Shown here: piece by piece, positions 8,051-17,130 of the stretch
Position numbering within the stretch: position 1 is the first letter of the stretch
Layout of the letters: every line of letters starts with the position of its first letter
NCBI RefSeq assembly: GCF_006538325.1
Contig: NZ_BJKK01000017.1
Coordinates: 21,731 to 85,730 of the forward strand
Direction of reading: 5' to 3'
DNA: 64,000 bases
DNA from: Alteromonas sp. KUL42
GTDB lineage: Bacteria; Pseudomonadota; Gammaproteobacteria; Enterobacterales; Alteromonadaceae
The notes under the pieces: generated by a model
What the model was told of the DNA's origin: nothing
Databases searched by the model: none
The model's input: the letters and a program-made list of their open reading frames with translations, nothing else
Translations under genes and position numbers: made by a program

Positions 8051-9493
8051 ATGGGCAAGATAAAACTGACGGTAAATAGTATTACCCTTTGCATTTTGCT
8101 GTCTGCATGCGCAAGTACTGATGACAGAGTGTTGAGCGAATCGGCATCTACGTCAACGGGGAGCAACGTCGTCTGGCAGTCTCAAGCACGGCAACAAGAA
8201 TCAACACAAACCTTGCTGCTGAATTCGGACACGACGTTAACCGATGTCATTGATTTCAAAGAGTTAGCCCACTTAGCCGGTTACATTGATGAAGCCTTGT
8301 CTTCTAATGCTAGTCTGCAGCAGTCGCTAATAACGCTTAGAAAAGCACAAGTAGCCATTGATAGCGCAAAAGCGGATAGTAACCTTAATGTTGACGTAAG
8401 CTTTTCTGCGTCAAAAAGTGAATCCACCAATAGCAGTGCATCTACCAACTTAAACAACAGCTCAAACACGAGTAGTCCGAGCTATAGTGCGAGCATGAAC
8501 GTCAGTTGGGAGCTGGACCTATGGCAAAAAATCAGCGATGGAATAAGTGCAGCAAACTTAGATGCAATAAGTGCCAGAGCCAGCTATCAGTCAGCCAGAG
8601 ATTCTCTGGTCGCTAACGTAATAAGAAGCTATATCGACATACTTACTCAGCAGCAATTACTGAATATTGAACAGTCTCGGTTAATGGTATTAGAAAATAA
8701 CGAAGCCGTTATCTTAAAGCGCTATAGCACTGGGCTGGGAAGCCTAGACGATTTAGATACTGCGCGTACAAGCAGTGCAAATACACGCGCTACTATTGCT
8801 CAATATGAAAATGCACTGTTAACAGCAAAGCGCACGTTGGCCGTATTCTTAGGCAGGCAAGACCAGTCGCTAAACGAGCTCAACACGCAAGTTAGTTTTC
8901 CCGACGTGTTATTGCCGCTGACAACTTTGCCTAAACAGGATCTAGCGCGTAGACCCGATCTTCAGGCGGCTTTTTATGCGTTAAAAGCAACAGAGTTTGA
9001 AGTCGATGTGGCCTACAAAGCGCTGTTGCCAAGTATTAGCTTATCAGCGTCCTTTTCTGATAATGCCTCCACACCTTCACAAGCTTTGTTTACTAACCCT
9101 TTATGGAGTTTGCTTGGGCAAATGACTGCGCCACTGTTTCAGGGGGGCGCTTTAAGGGCGCAAGTTGAAGATGCAAAGCTAACCTCAGCCAACGCTTGGT
9201 GGCAGTATCGCGAAACGCTATTAACGGCGGTGCAGGAAACCCAAAATGCGCTGGATAGCGAAACCGCATTGAGTGCTCGAATTAGCCACACCAATGTGGC
9301 GTTAGCGAATGCAGAGCGCAGCGTCTCTAACATTGAAGGTCAATATCGACAAGGCCTTGCTGATATCTTGGACGTACTTTCCGTGTATGACACGCGCTTT
9401 AACCTACAAGCTCAAGCAGTTGAGCTTAACGCCCAGAAACTACAAAACCGAATTGACTTAGGCCTAGCCCTTGGCCTTGGAGTGTCGCAATGA
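8051..9493 (+). CDS. RND efflux outer-membrane lipoprotein (TolC/NodT family)
   Basis: A 480-residue outer-membrane factor that would form the trimeric exit duct of a tripartite efflux pump. The signal peptide ends in the lipobox LLSAC with the lipidated Cys at residue 20. The rest shows the two internally repeated helical outer-membrane efflux domains, with family-typical stretches LDLWQKIS near residue 155 and the LARRPDLQAA turn near residue 300. It is first in a five-gene operon and overlaps the adaptor gene by four bases (ATGA). The ribosome-binding site before the ATG is weak. It is separate from the general TolC encoded at the right end of the window, so it is probably dedicated to this pump. 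The substrate is unknown. Confidence 0.92.
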   Translation: MGKIKLTVNSITLCILLSACASTDDRVLSESASTSTGSNVVWQSQARQQESTQTLLLNSDTTLTDVIDFKELAHLAGYIDEALSSNASLQQSLITLRKAQVAIDSAKADSNLNVDVSFSASKSESTNSSASTNLNNSSNTSSPSYSASMNVSWELDLWQKISDGISAANLDAISARASYQSARDSLVANVIRSYIDILTQQQLLNIEQSRLMVLENNEAVILKRYSTGLGSLDDLDTARTSSANTRATIAQYENALLTAKRTLAVFLGRQDQSLNELNTQVSFPDVLLPLTTLPKQDLARRPDLQAAFYALKATEFEVDVAYKALLPSISLSASFSDNASTPSQALFTNPLWSLLGQMTAPLFQGGALRAQVEDAKLTSANAWWQYRETLLTAVQETQNALDSETALSARISHTNVALANAERSVSNIEGQYRQGLADILDVLSVYDTRFNLQAQAVELNAQKLQNRIDLGLALGLGVSQ

Positions 9494-10923
9494 GAAACAA
9501 ACGAATGATTGTAACCTTACTCGCCGCTGCAAGTATTGCGCTAGCGGTCATGTATACCATGATAAATATGGGCGCCCAGCACCCAGGCGCCAGGCCGCAG
9601 GAAGCTTCGAAGTCAATGCCTCAGGAAATGCCCGCTAATTCTGAGCAATCAAAAAAGGGTTTTCAAGCAAAGAAAGCAGTAAATGGTGAAAGTGCACATA
9701 GTAGTGATGTGACCACAGACGTTTTGTCTACACGGGCATTAGAAAAAGAGAAAACTAGTGATTCTCACCTAGCGCAAGTAGGCGTTATTGATGTAACCGC
9801 CGACAGCTATAGTGCTAAGGTGAGGGGGTATGGTCAGGTTGTTCCGCAAGATAGTTTGAGCTTAGTCGCACAGGTTAGTGGTCAAGTTACCCACGTATCG
9901 CCACTTTTTAAAACCGGCGCATTGGTTAGTGATAATACGGTATTGGCACGTATTGATGACACCAGCTATCAACAGGCGTTAGCAAGTGCCACTGCAACTT
10001 ATCAAACCGCGTTGGTAAGCCTAGAAGAAGAGCGATTACAGGGTATTCAAGCGAAAGATGAGTGGACACGTTCAGGGCTTGATGGAGAGCCACTGTCGAC
10101 GTTGGTATTGCGTGAACCACAGCTAAAAGCCGCTCAGGCAACATTGGATGAAGCCGAGCAAAGTGTAAATTCAGCCAAGCGAGATTTGGCGTTTACCGCG
10201 TTACGTGCCCCTTTCAATGCGTTGGTAGTCAGCCGTGACATTGCGCTAGGGAGCTATGTTCAAGCTGGTAGTGCCGTTGCCACACTCTATTCTGCAGATA
10301 TTGCCGAAGTGGCTATTGGCCTTTCACCTAGGCAATGGGCTCAATTACCTTCTGGTTCTAAAACGCAGTTGTCTGGTGATGTACCCCTTAATTGGTCGGT
10401 AACGCTTACCGATACTACTACGGGAAATACCTGGGATGCCAATATCGTACGCGCTGAATGGCATCAAAGCGATACAACACGGCAGCGTAACGCCATTGCT
10501 GCTATTGAAAAGCCGTTAGCATATTCCACGCCTCTTTTATTCGGCAGCTTTGTGCAGGCCGATATTGAAGGTAGAGTACTTGAGAATGTGTGGAAACTGC
10601 CGGCTTCTGCTATCTCGCAAAAGCAAGAAGTATGGATAGTAATGCCATCTACCGGGCAGTTGGCAAAATTTACGCCTTCGGTGCTGTTTGAAAGTGAAGG
10701 TTATGCCTACATCACCCCACCAAAAACCAGTGAAGTTACGGGCGATATTGTGAGTAATGTTGCGGGTAAAACCTCGGGTAACGTTAGCGGCGACAGCATG
10801 TCAGAACAGGTTGACGAAATACGCCAAGCGCTTGTGGTTGCGCGGCCTTTAAATAGTTACTTGGTGAATGCGCAAGTAAAGCCTGTGATAGAAGGAAAAA
10901 CAGGAGGGCGAGCCAATGACTAA
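9490..10923 (+). CDS. RND efflux periplasmic adaptor (HlyD/MFP family)
   Basis: A 477-residue membrane fusion protein bridging the inner-membrane pump and the outer-membrane duct. Residues about 7-27 form an uncleaved membrane anchor rather than a lipobox. A low-complexity linker follows to about residue 95. The biotinyl-lipoyl half-motifs flank an alpha-hairpin: one at about 125-155 (VSGQVTHVSPLFKTGALV) and one at about 240-265 (LRAPFNALVVSRDIALG). The beta-barrel and membrane-proximal domains fill the C-terminal half. It overlaps the genes on both sides by a few bases, which implies translational coupling. The linker between anchor and lipoyl domain is long for the family; otherwise it is ordinary. 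Confidence 0.92.
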   Translation: MRNKRMIVTLLAAASIALAVMYTMINMGAQHPGARPQEASKSMPQEMPANSEQSKKGFQAKKAVNGESAHSSDVTTDVLSTRALEKEKTSDSHLAQVGVIDVTADSYSAKVRGYGQVVPQDSLSLVAQVSGQVTHVSPLFKTGALVSDNTVLARIDDTSYQQALASATATYQTALVSLEEERLQGIQAKDEWTRSGLDGEPLSTLVLREPQLKAAQATLDEAEQSVNSAKRDLAFTALRAPFNALVVSRDIALGSYVQAGSAVATLYSADIAEVAIGLSPRQWAQLPSGSKTQLSGDVPLNWSVTLTDTTTGNTWDANIVRAEWHQSDTTRQRNAIAAIEKPLAYSTPLLFGSFVQADIEGRVLENVWKLPASAISQKQEVWIVMPSTGQLAKFTPSVLFESEGYAYITPPKTSEVTGDIVSNVAGKTSGNVSGDSMSEQVDEIRQALVVARPLNSYLVNAQVKPVIEGKTGGRAND

Positions 10924-13900
10924 CAATCGAGGCGGTGCACCTTTGGGTGGGAGCGAAGAACCTAAAGACAATGCGCAAAGTTCCAGGGGAGTTATCGCTT
11001 GGTTTGCACAGAATTCGGTGGCGGCCAATTTGTTGATGATCAGCCTAATTGTGCTTGGTTTGGTTTCTATGAATGATATCCGCAAAGAAGCGTTTCCTAG
11101 TATGGAACCGCGCTTTGTTACCATATCGATGACATACGATAGCGGTGATCCTAAACAAGCTGAAGAAGGCATAGCTATCAAAATTGAAACCGCTCTGGAA
11201 GCGATCCCGGGGATTAAGCGAATTACGTCTACCTCGAACGCCAGCGGCGCAAGTGTGCAGGTAGAAAAAGAAACCGAATACGATTTAGACACGCTTTTCA
11301 ACGACATCAAAACCGAAGTAGATAGTATTTCTAACTTTCCATCTGATGCTGAAAACCCTGTTATTAGCAAAGCACGCCGACAAGAACATGCTATTTGGGT
11401 GCAGCTTTATGGTGATGTAGACCATGCTACGCTTCAGTACTTGGGTGAGCAATTAGAGCGAGATTTACTAGCAACAGACGACATTCGCGAAGTCAGCGCA
11501 GGCAGCTTTGTTGACCCTATGATGTCTATTGAAATAGACGAAGGCAAGCTTCAAGCCTACGGATTAACGCTGTCAGACGTAGCTGATGCCGTTAACCAGG
11601 AGTCGAATACCGCGCTTACCACCAGCTTGCGCAACAAAGAAAAGGTGATTCGTTTAAAAGCGTCTGAACAGTCTTACTGGGCGAGAGATTTTGCCAACAT
11701 TCCCCTGATTACCGATACCAATGGCGTCATACTCACTGTTGGCGATGTCGCTACAGTACGCGATATGTTTGCCGATGATAGCTATCACCTATCACGTTAC
11801 AACGGTTCCAATGGGTACGGCATTCAAGTGCTCATGGATGAATATGGTGACGTGACCAAAATGGTGCAGCAGGCCCACGAAGTAGTGGATGAATGGCACG
11901 AAAAAGGTGTACTGCCCGAAGGCGTAGAGCTTGAAACCTGGTATGACAAAAGCACGCTTATTACTGAGCGATTGGCGTTACTCACCAACAACGCGCTTAT
12001 GGGCATTGTGTTGGTGTTTGTTACTCTTGCAGTGTTTCTTAATTTACGTGTAGCATTTTGGGTGGCGGCAGGCTTGCCGTTTATCTTCTTCGGCACCTTG
12101 TACTTCATGACCGACAGCTATACGGGAATGACGTTAAACGAGATGACCACATTCGGTTTTATCATGGCCCTTGGTATTGTGGTGGACGATGCCGTGGTGG
12201 TGGGGGAGAGTGTGTACGCCACGCGTAAACAGCACGGCGATACACTTCAAAACACCATTTTAGGTACTCATAAAGTGGCTGTTCCCACACTGTTTGGGGT
12301 TTTGACCACGGTGGCCACCTTTTTCGCTTTATCAAACGTTTCGGGCGGCTTAGGTACGCTTTATTCTCAGTTCGGCACTATCGTTACCTTGTGTTTATTG
12401 TTGTCGGTGGTGGAATCAAAGCTGATCTTACCTTCTCATTTAGCCCATCTGCCAACGAAACAGAAAGCCCGCAAAGGCTTAGGTGGCTTGTGGAACAAAG
12501 TGCAACAAAAAGCGGATGATGGACTTCAGTGGTTTAACTATCGCGTGTATCAACGGTTGTTGAACATTACCGTAGCCTACCGTTATGCCGCTGTATTGTT
12601 GTTTATTGCACTTTTTATAATGGTGGTTAGCTTACCGTTAACAGGCGCGGTAAGAGTGAGCTTCTTCCCTAGCATGCAGGGCGACACGGTATCGGCCAAT
12701 ATGTCGCTTTATAGTGATGCGAGCTATGGGCAGAACGAACGCAACTTAATGCTGCTAGAGAGAAATGCGCTTGAGGCAGATCGTCAATTAACACAAGAGA
12801 AAGGCGTGACTAAGAGCGGCATTAGTAGTTTGCAAGTGACGGCAAGTGGCGATCAAAGTGGAACCATCACCATTTCACTTGATAAAGACTCTTCTTATTC
12901 TCTCGATGAATTATCAGCGCGCTGGAATGCTCTAACCGGCAATTTAGAAGGAGTAAAAAGCCTAAAAATACGCTCACGACGAGAGATGGTTGACGGGTTT
13001 AACGTTGAAATTAAAAGCATTAACGACGATACCCTGACGGCGGCTAATGATGCCTTTATTGAAGTACTAAATAGTATCGATGGCGTATACGCGGTAGAAA
13101 GCTCGCTGACACCCGGCGAAGCCATGATGCGCTTCGAACTCACTCCTGAAGGACGAGCTTTAGGATTAAATACGCAAAGCCTATCGCAGCAACTGTTAAA
13201 AGCATTTGGTGGAGAAATTGTACAACGTTATTTGCGCGACAAAAACGAAGTAAAAGTGCGGGTGCGTTACCCTGAAAAAGATAGGATGAATCCGTCTGAT
13301 GTAATGAATACCCAAGTGCGCCTAGATGATGGCACAGTAGTTCCACTTTCTGTCGTGGCTAACGTTATTCAAGATGTACAAGAAAAGCAGGTTGTTCGTA
13401 TAGATGGCTTACGTGCTCTTACGGTAAGTGCGTCGGTGGATAGCGATGTTATTACTTCTACAGAATTAGTGAAAAACCTAAATAGCGAGTTCGTTCCTCA
13501 GCTATCACGCCAGTATCAAGACTTATCGCTTTATTTTGCTGGTGAGGCTGAGCAGCAAGCTGAGACACAAAGTTCAATGCAAAGCGTGTTTATATTAGCC
13601 TTGTTGTCTATCTTCGCGTTGTTAGCAATACCGCTTAAATCCTATGTTCAGCCGCTTATTATTATGACCGCAATCCCTTTCGGCATTGTTGGTGCTATTA
13701 TTGGCCACTGGTCGAATGGACTTATGATTAGTCTACTTTCTCTAAACGGCATATTGGCGCTAAGCGGTGTGGTGGTTAACGACAGCTTGCTATTAGTTTC
13801 ACGATTTAATGCTTTGAGAGAAGATGGTGTGCCAGTGGAAACAGCAGTTATCGAAGCTTGTACTAGTCGCTTGCGTGCCGTGCTACTCACTTCAATTACC

Positions 13901-14134
13901 ACCTTTGTAGGTTTGTACCCCATATTGGGCGAAACCTCGGTACAAGCACAGTTCTTAATTCCGGCTGCGGCGTCGCTAGGGTATGGAATTTTGTTTGCCA
14001 CCGTCATCACACTTTTATTAATACCGGCTTTACTGTTAATTTATGACGATGTAAGCCGATTAGTGGCAAAGTATTTGGTTAAACCCACAAAGGAGAGTAC
14101 GGCTAATGATCCGTGTCTTGCTAGTGGAAGATGA
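10916..14134 (+). CDS. RND efflux inner-membrane pump (AcrB/HAE1-like)
   Basis: A 1072-residue proton-driven exporter of the resistance-nodulation-division family. It has an N-terminal membrane helix (about residues 30-45), two large periplasmic loops, and two groups of membrane helices at about 355-560 and 885-1050. The paired acidic residues of the proton relay in TM4 are seen in LGIVVDDAVVVGES. The TM10 position that carries the relay lysine in AcrB (AcrB GLSAKNAIL) reads GVVVNDSLL here, so that lysine is absent and the relay must differ. AGGAGG nine bases before the ATG supports the start, which overlaps the adaptor gene. It runs 29 bases into the regulator gene. Drug, solvent or lipid substrates cannot be told from sequence. 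Confidence 0.93.
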   Translation: MTNNRGGAPLGGSEEPKDNAQSSRGVIAWFAQNSVAANLLMISLIVLGLVSMNDIRKEAFPSMEPRFVTISMTYDSGDPKQAEEGIAIKIETALEAIPGIKRITSTSNASGASVQVEKETEYDLDTLFNDIKTEVDSISNFPSDAENPVISKARRQEHAIWVQLYGDVDHATLQYLGEQLERDLLATDDIREVSAGSFVDPMMSIEIDEGKLQAYGLTLSDVADAVNQESNTALTTSLRNKEKVIRLKASEQSYWARDFANIPLITDTNGVILTVGDVATVRDMFADDSYHLSRYNGSNGYGIQVLMDEYGDVTKMVQQAHEVVDEWHEKGVLPEGVELETWYDKSTLITERLALLTNNALMGIVLVFVTLAVFLNLRVAFWVAAGLPFIFFGTLYFMTDSYTGMTLNEMTTFGFIMALGIVVDDAVVVGESVYATRKQHGDTLQNTILGTHKVAVPTLFGVLTTVATFFALSNVSGGLGTLYSQFGTIVTLCLLLSVVESKLILPSHLAHLPTKQKARKGLGGLWNKVQQKADDGLQWFNYRVYQRLLNITVAYRYAAVLLFIALFIMVVSLPLTGAVRVSFFPSMQGDTVSANMSLYSDASYGQNERNLMLLERNALEADRQLTQEKGVTKSGISSLQVTASGDQSGTITISLDKDSSYSLDELSARWNALTGNLEGVKSLKIRSRREMVDGFNVEIKSINDDTLTAANDAFIEVLNSIDGVYAVESSLTPGEAMMRFELTPEGRALGLNTQSLSQQLLKAFGGEIVQRYLRDKNEVKVRVRYPEKDRMNPSDVMNTQVRLDDGTVVPLSVVANVIQDVQEKQVVRIDGLRALTVSASVDSDVITSTELVKNLNSEFVPQLSRQYQDLSLYFAGEAEQQAETQSSMQSVFILALLSIFALLAIPLKSYVQPLIIMTAIPFGIVGAIIGHWSNGLMISLLSLNGILALSGVVVNDSLLLVSRFNALREDGVPVETAVIEACTSRLRAVLLTSITTFVGLYPILGETSVQAQFLIPAAASLGYGILFATVITLLLIPALLLIYDDVSRLVAKYLVKPTKESTANDPCLASGR

Positions 14135-14840
14135 TTTGGGCCTAGCGGGCAATATTATCGACTATTTGGAGCTTGAAAACATGGTATGCGACCACGCTGC
14201 AAACGGTGTGGCCGCGCTGTCTCTTATCCAAAAGCATCCGTTTGATGTTGTAGTGCTGGACATTAATTTACCGCGACTTGATGGTTTAAGCGTATGCGAG
14301 AAAGTACGCGATGATGGCAATGATACACCTATCATTATGCTTACCGCCCGTGATCAATTGGAAAACAAGCTAGAAGGGTTTCAAAAAGGCGCTGATGATT
14401 ATTTAGTAAAGCCGTTTGATATGCCTGAACTTGTCGCTCGGGTCCAAGCGCTGTCACACAGGCGCTCTTCGCAGATTAAAAAACTGAGTTTCGGTAATGT
14501 AAGTTTGGAAGTGGGAAACGAGGTGGTCAATGTGGAGAGCACGCCTATCAAGCTAAGTCCCACAGCATTTACGCTGCTGAAAGCATTGCTACAAAAGCGA
14601 GGTAGGGTTATGCCTAGGGCACGCTTAGTTGAAGCTGTGTGGGGAGAGGACGCACCAGAAAGTAATGCGCTTAAAGTTCATCTTCATAACTTACGTAAAT
14701 CGTTAGTTAATGCAAATGCTAATATTGAAGTGAAGGCGATAGCGAGCACAGGTTTTTGCTTGGTTATAAAGCCAGAACAAGCAACTAATGTGGATAAAGA
14801 AAACCAGTTATCACAAACTAACAATCAAGGGGCTGATTAA
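14106..14840 (+). CDS. OmpR/PhoB-type response regulator of the RND operon
   Basis: A 244-residue two-component regulator. The receiver domain covers residues 1-115, with the acidic pocket EDD at 8-10, the phospho-acceptor Asp52 in VVVLDINLP, and the switch residues MLTA and VKPFD. A winged-helix DNA-binding domain follows at about 128-225 (KLSPTAFTLLKALLQKRGRV, then ARLVEAVWGED and LKVHLHNLRKSL). The gene starts inside the end of the pump gene and shares TAATG with the sensor gene, so all five genes are probably one transcript. The box array at 7920-7960 is the likely target. A short Gln/Asn-rich tail ends the protein. Confidence 0.95.
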   Translation: MIRVLLVEDDLGLAGNIIDYLELENMVCDHAANGVAALSLIQKHPFDVVVLDINLPRLDGLSVCEKVRDDGNDTPIIMLTARDQLENKLEGFQKGADDYLVKPFDMPELVARVQALSHRRSSQIKKLSFGNVSLEVGNEVVNVESTPIKLSPTAFTLLKALLQKRGRVMPRARLVEAVWGEDAPESNALKVHLHNLRKSLVNANANIEVKAIASTGFCLVIKPEQATNVDKENQLSQTNNQGAD

Positions 14841-16192
14841 TGGTAAGCGGTCTTCGTATCAGCTTAAGACGATATGTTTTATGGACGTTGTTAAGTTTGG
14901 CGGCGGTAATTATTGTGCTTTTCTCTGTACAAAGCAGTGATAGCTTTTTCGATGGTATGGACGGAATGCTTCGAAATACGATGATACGAGCGGCGCAAAG
15001 CACCGAACTTGGTAATAGTAATCATGCTCAAATACTCGGCTTTCATGTCTATGCTAATTATGATGACTTGCCCAGCGAAGTAAAACAGAGCTTCGCTGAA
15101 GAAAGTTTTATGCCTTTTTTGTTAATGAAAAACATCAACAAGCCTAACTGGTTTTCACGCCCACTATCTGCGTATTTTGCGATATTAGTTCCGTTGGAAA
15201 ATGGGCAAAAGCGCTACGTTTCACAAGTTTTTGTTGCCCCGCCTTCTGATGGTGGAAAGCACTTTAGAATCAATCATGTAATTTACAGTGCTATTGTGGG
15301 AATTGCAGCTATGATTTCTTTCTTTGTTGCGCTTCTTTTCTTGATGCGCAGTGTATCTCGTCCTATCGAATCCCTTCAGTTGTGGGCAGCCTCTCTCGAT
15401 GAAAATGAGCTAGACAAGCCTATTCCAGAATTTCGTTATAAAGAACTCAATGTACTTGCAAGTATGATACACGGCAGTTTACAGAATGTGCGTAACACGC
15501 TTAATCGAGAGCGGGAGTTTGTCAATCACGCCAGTCACGAGCTTAGAACGCCCATAGCAGTGATAAGAAGCAGCATTGCTTTATTAAATCGTGTAATCGA
15601 TAGTACAAACACCAAAGGCAATAATGCGCTATCACGTGTTGATCATGCTTCAAAGACAATGACTGATTTAACTGAAACCTTGCTTTGGCTTGGAAGAGAT
15701 GAAAACGCTGTATTGCCGAGAGAGACAGTTAATGTTAAAGACTTAGTTGAAACGCTTAGCCAAGACTTAATGTACTTATTGTCTGGCAAAGATGTGAACG
15801 TGTTAATTGACCTCAACGAGTGCGAATTAACACTACCAAGAACGGCAAGTGAAATCGTCATTGGTAATGTTATTCGAAATGCCTATCAGCATACCCAAGA
15901 AGGTGAGGTTACAATTCGTCTTTTAGGTAATTCACTTACCGTTCTAAACGAAGAGTTAGAGTTAGTAGCAGAGGAGAGAGTGGTGCTGCCTCAGTACTCT
16001 GAAGGGAACAACTTAGACGGTGGATTCGGAATAGGTTTAAAGCTTATTGATAAGTTATGTGCAAAACTTAATTGGGGTTATTTTCATGAGTCGGTGGATC
16101 TAAAAAATACCGATAAAGAAATAATAGAAGCGGAACAAAACAAAAGAGGCCTTAGGGCGACAGGCTATCGAGTTGTACTCACTCTTCAGTAA
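14840..16192 (+). CDS. sensor histidine kinase of the RND operon
   Basis: A 450-residue inner-membrane kinase that should phosphorylate the preceding regulator. Membrane helices at about residues 11-30 and 147-169 bracket a periplasmic sensing domain of about 115 residues with no recognisable fold. A HAMP-like linker follows, then the dimerisation domain with the phospho-acceptor His233 (NHASHELRTP). The ATPase domain includes the N box (IGNVIRNAYQHT) and a G box (GGFGIGLKLI). The ATPase domain is somewhat short. It is the last gene of the operon. Envelope stress, cationic compounds or pump substrate are all possible signals; nothing in the sequence decides. Confidence 0.93.
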   Translation: MVSGLRISLRRYVLWTLLSLAAVIIVLFSVQSSDSFFDGMDGMLRNTMIRAAQSTELGNSNHAQILGFHVYANYDDLPSEVKQSFAEESFMPFLLMKNINKPNWFSRPLSAYFAILVPLENGQKRYVSQVFVAPPSDGGKHFRINHVIYSAIVGIAAMISFFVALLFLMRSVSRPIESLQLWAASLDENELDKPIPEFRYKELNVLASMIHGSLQNVRNTLNREREFVNHASHELRTPIAVIRSSIALLNRVIDSTNTKGNNALSRVDHASKTMTDLTETLLWLGRDENAVLPRETVNVKDLVETLSQDLMYLLSGKDVNVLIDLNECELTLPRTASEIVIGNVIRNAYQHTQEGEVTIRLLGNSLTVLNEELELVAEERVVLPQYSEGNNLDGGFGIGLKLIDKLCAKLNWGYFHESVDLKNTDKEIIEAEQNKRGLRATGYRVVLTLQ

Positions 16193-16221
16193 TAAGAAAG
16201 GAAGATCATGAGTCTCCGAAT

Positions 16222-16241
16222 GAGCCGATAAATCTCGGCTC
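16222..16241. terminator. hairpin between convergent kinase and SH3 genes
   Basis: GAGCCGA, a six-base loop and TCGGCTC form a seven-pair stem midway between two convergent stop codons. There is no clear U-tract on either strand, so a terminator role rests mainly on position. Confidence 0.35.
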
Positions 16242-16268
16242 AAAGGGAAATAGGCTAGACGAGATAAT

Positions 16269-16871
16269 TTACATCCACTCGTTGTTGCGACGACGACGCT
16301 TAGGGATAAACGTTAACAATACACCCAATAATATTCCAGCCCCAGCTACAATACCGCCGCGGGTAAACCACATGACCATTTCTTCATTATCAGCGTTGTC
16401 TACCTGTGCTGTTAAGCGCTTTATTGTGTTGGCTTGAGATTCATTCTCTGTTGTTAATTCGGACACTTGCTGGCGCGCATCGTTAAGTTGCTGTCGCATT
16501 CTTGCGTTTTCAGATTGTGCCGTCTGCAAGCTATCTTGTGTTTGCGTTAGCGCTTCACGCAATTTGGGCAATTGCTCTGCTTGTGACATGGTCGAGGTAA
16601 CAAATCGACTTTCTACCCAGCCTGTACGTCCTTCATTGTCGGTAATTTGAGTAAACTCGGTTTCACTATTTTCTTCTAGTACCGTAATAGGCGTTCCTGC
16701 CACGACCGAGCCTAAAATGCGATAATTACGACTTGGGCCCGTGTGTATGAAAATAAATAAGTCATCTCTGATGTAATGAGATAACGATGCTTCTAAATCG
16801 GCGGTGTCTTGTAGCGAAAATGCTTGAAAAGAGCATGCAATAAGGGTTGCTGCTAACCACTTTCGAATCAT
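16269..16871 (-). CDS. TIGR04211 family SH3-domain, membrane-anchored protein
   Basis: A 200-residue envelope protein of the SH3-and-anchor type. A signal peptide (MIRKWLAATLIACSFQAFS) is followed by a bacterial SH3 domain at about residues 30-100 (IHTGPSRNYRILGSVVAGTP, GRTGWVESRF). A coiled coil covers about 105-165 (QNDARQQ-type heptads), then a C-terminal membrane helix at about 175-193 and a basic tail of arginines. The start at 16871 was chosen because the signal peptide begins there; the longer frame to 16952 adds 27 residues before it and would bury the signal. Periplasmic with the C-terminus in the inner membrane. Function is unknown; peptidoglycan binding by the SH3 domain is a family-level guess. 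Confidence 0.85.
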   Translation of the reverse strand: MIRKWLAATLIACSFQAFSLQDTADLEASLSHYIRDDLFIFIHTGPSRNYRILGSVVAGTPITVLEENSETEFTQITDNEGRTGWVESRFVTSTMSQAEQLPKLREALTQTQDSLQTAQSENARMRQQLNDARQQVSELTTENESQANTIKRLTAQVDNADNEEMVMWFTRGGIVAGAGILLGVLLTFIPKRRRRNNEWM

Positions 16872-17130
16872 ATAAGGTCCAATTCTGCGTTTAAAAATGT
16901 CGATGGTATTGGTTGACCGCAGTAAAGGCAAGTTTGTTCCCGTTTTAAACACATTGGCAATTAATTCAACACAGTACTAATCACATTGCGAAAACCCATC
17001 GACAAAGGTAAGGTGTAACCATCTACAGCTATGTCTAGGGACCGCTGATCTATACTGTGTGTTTTTGCAGCGATCTGTGTGTCGTGTAGACAAGGCGGGT
17101 GTTTGAAGAGCAACAGGCCTTAGCGCAACC

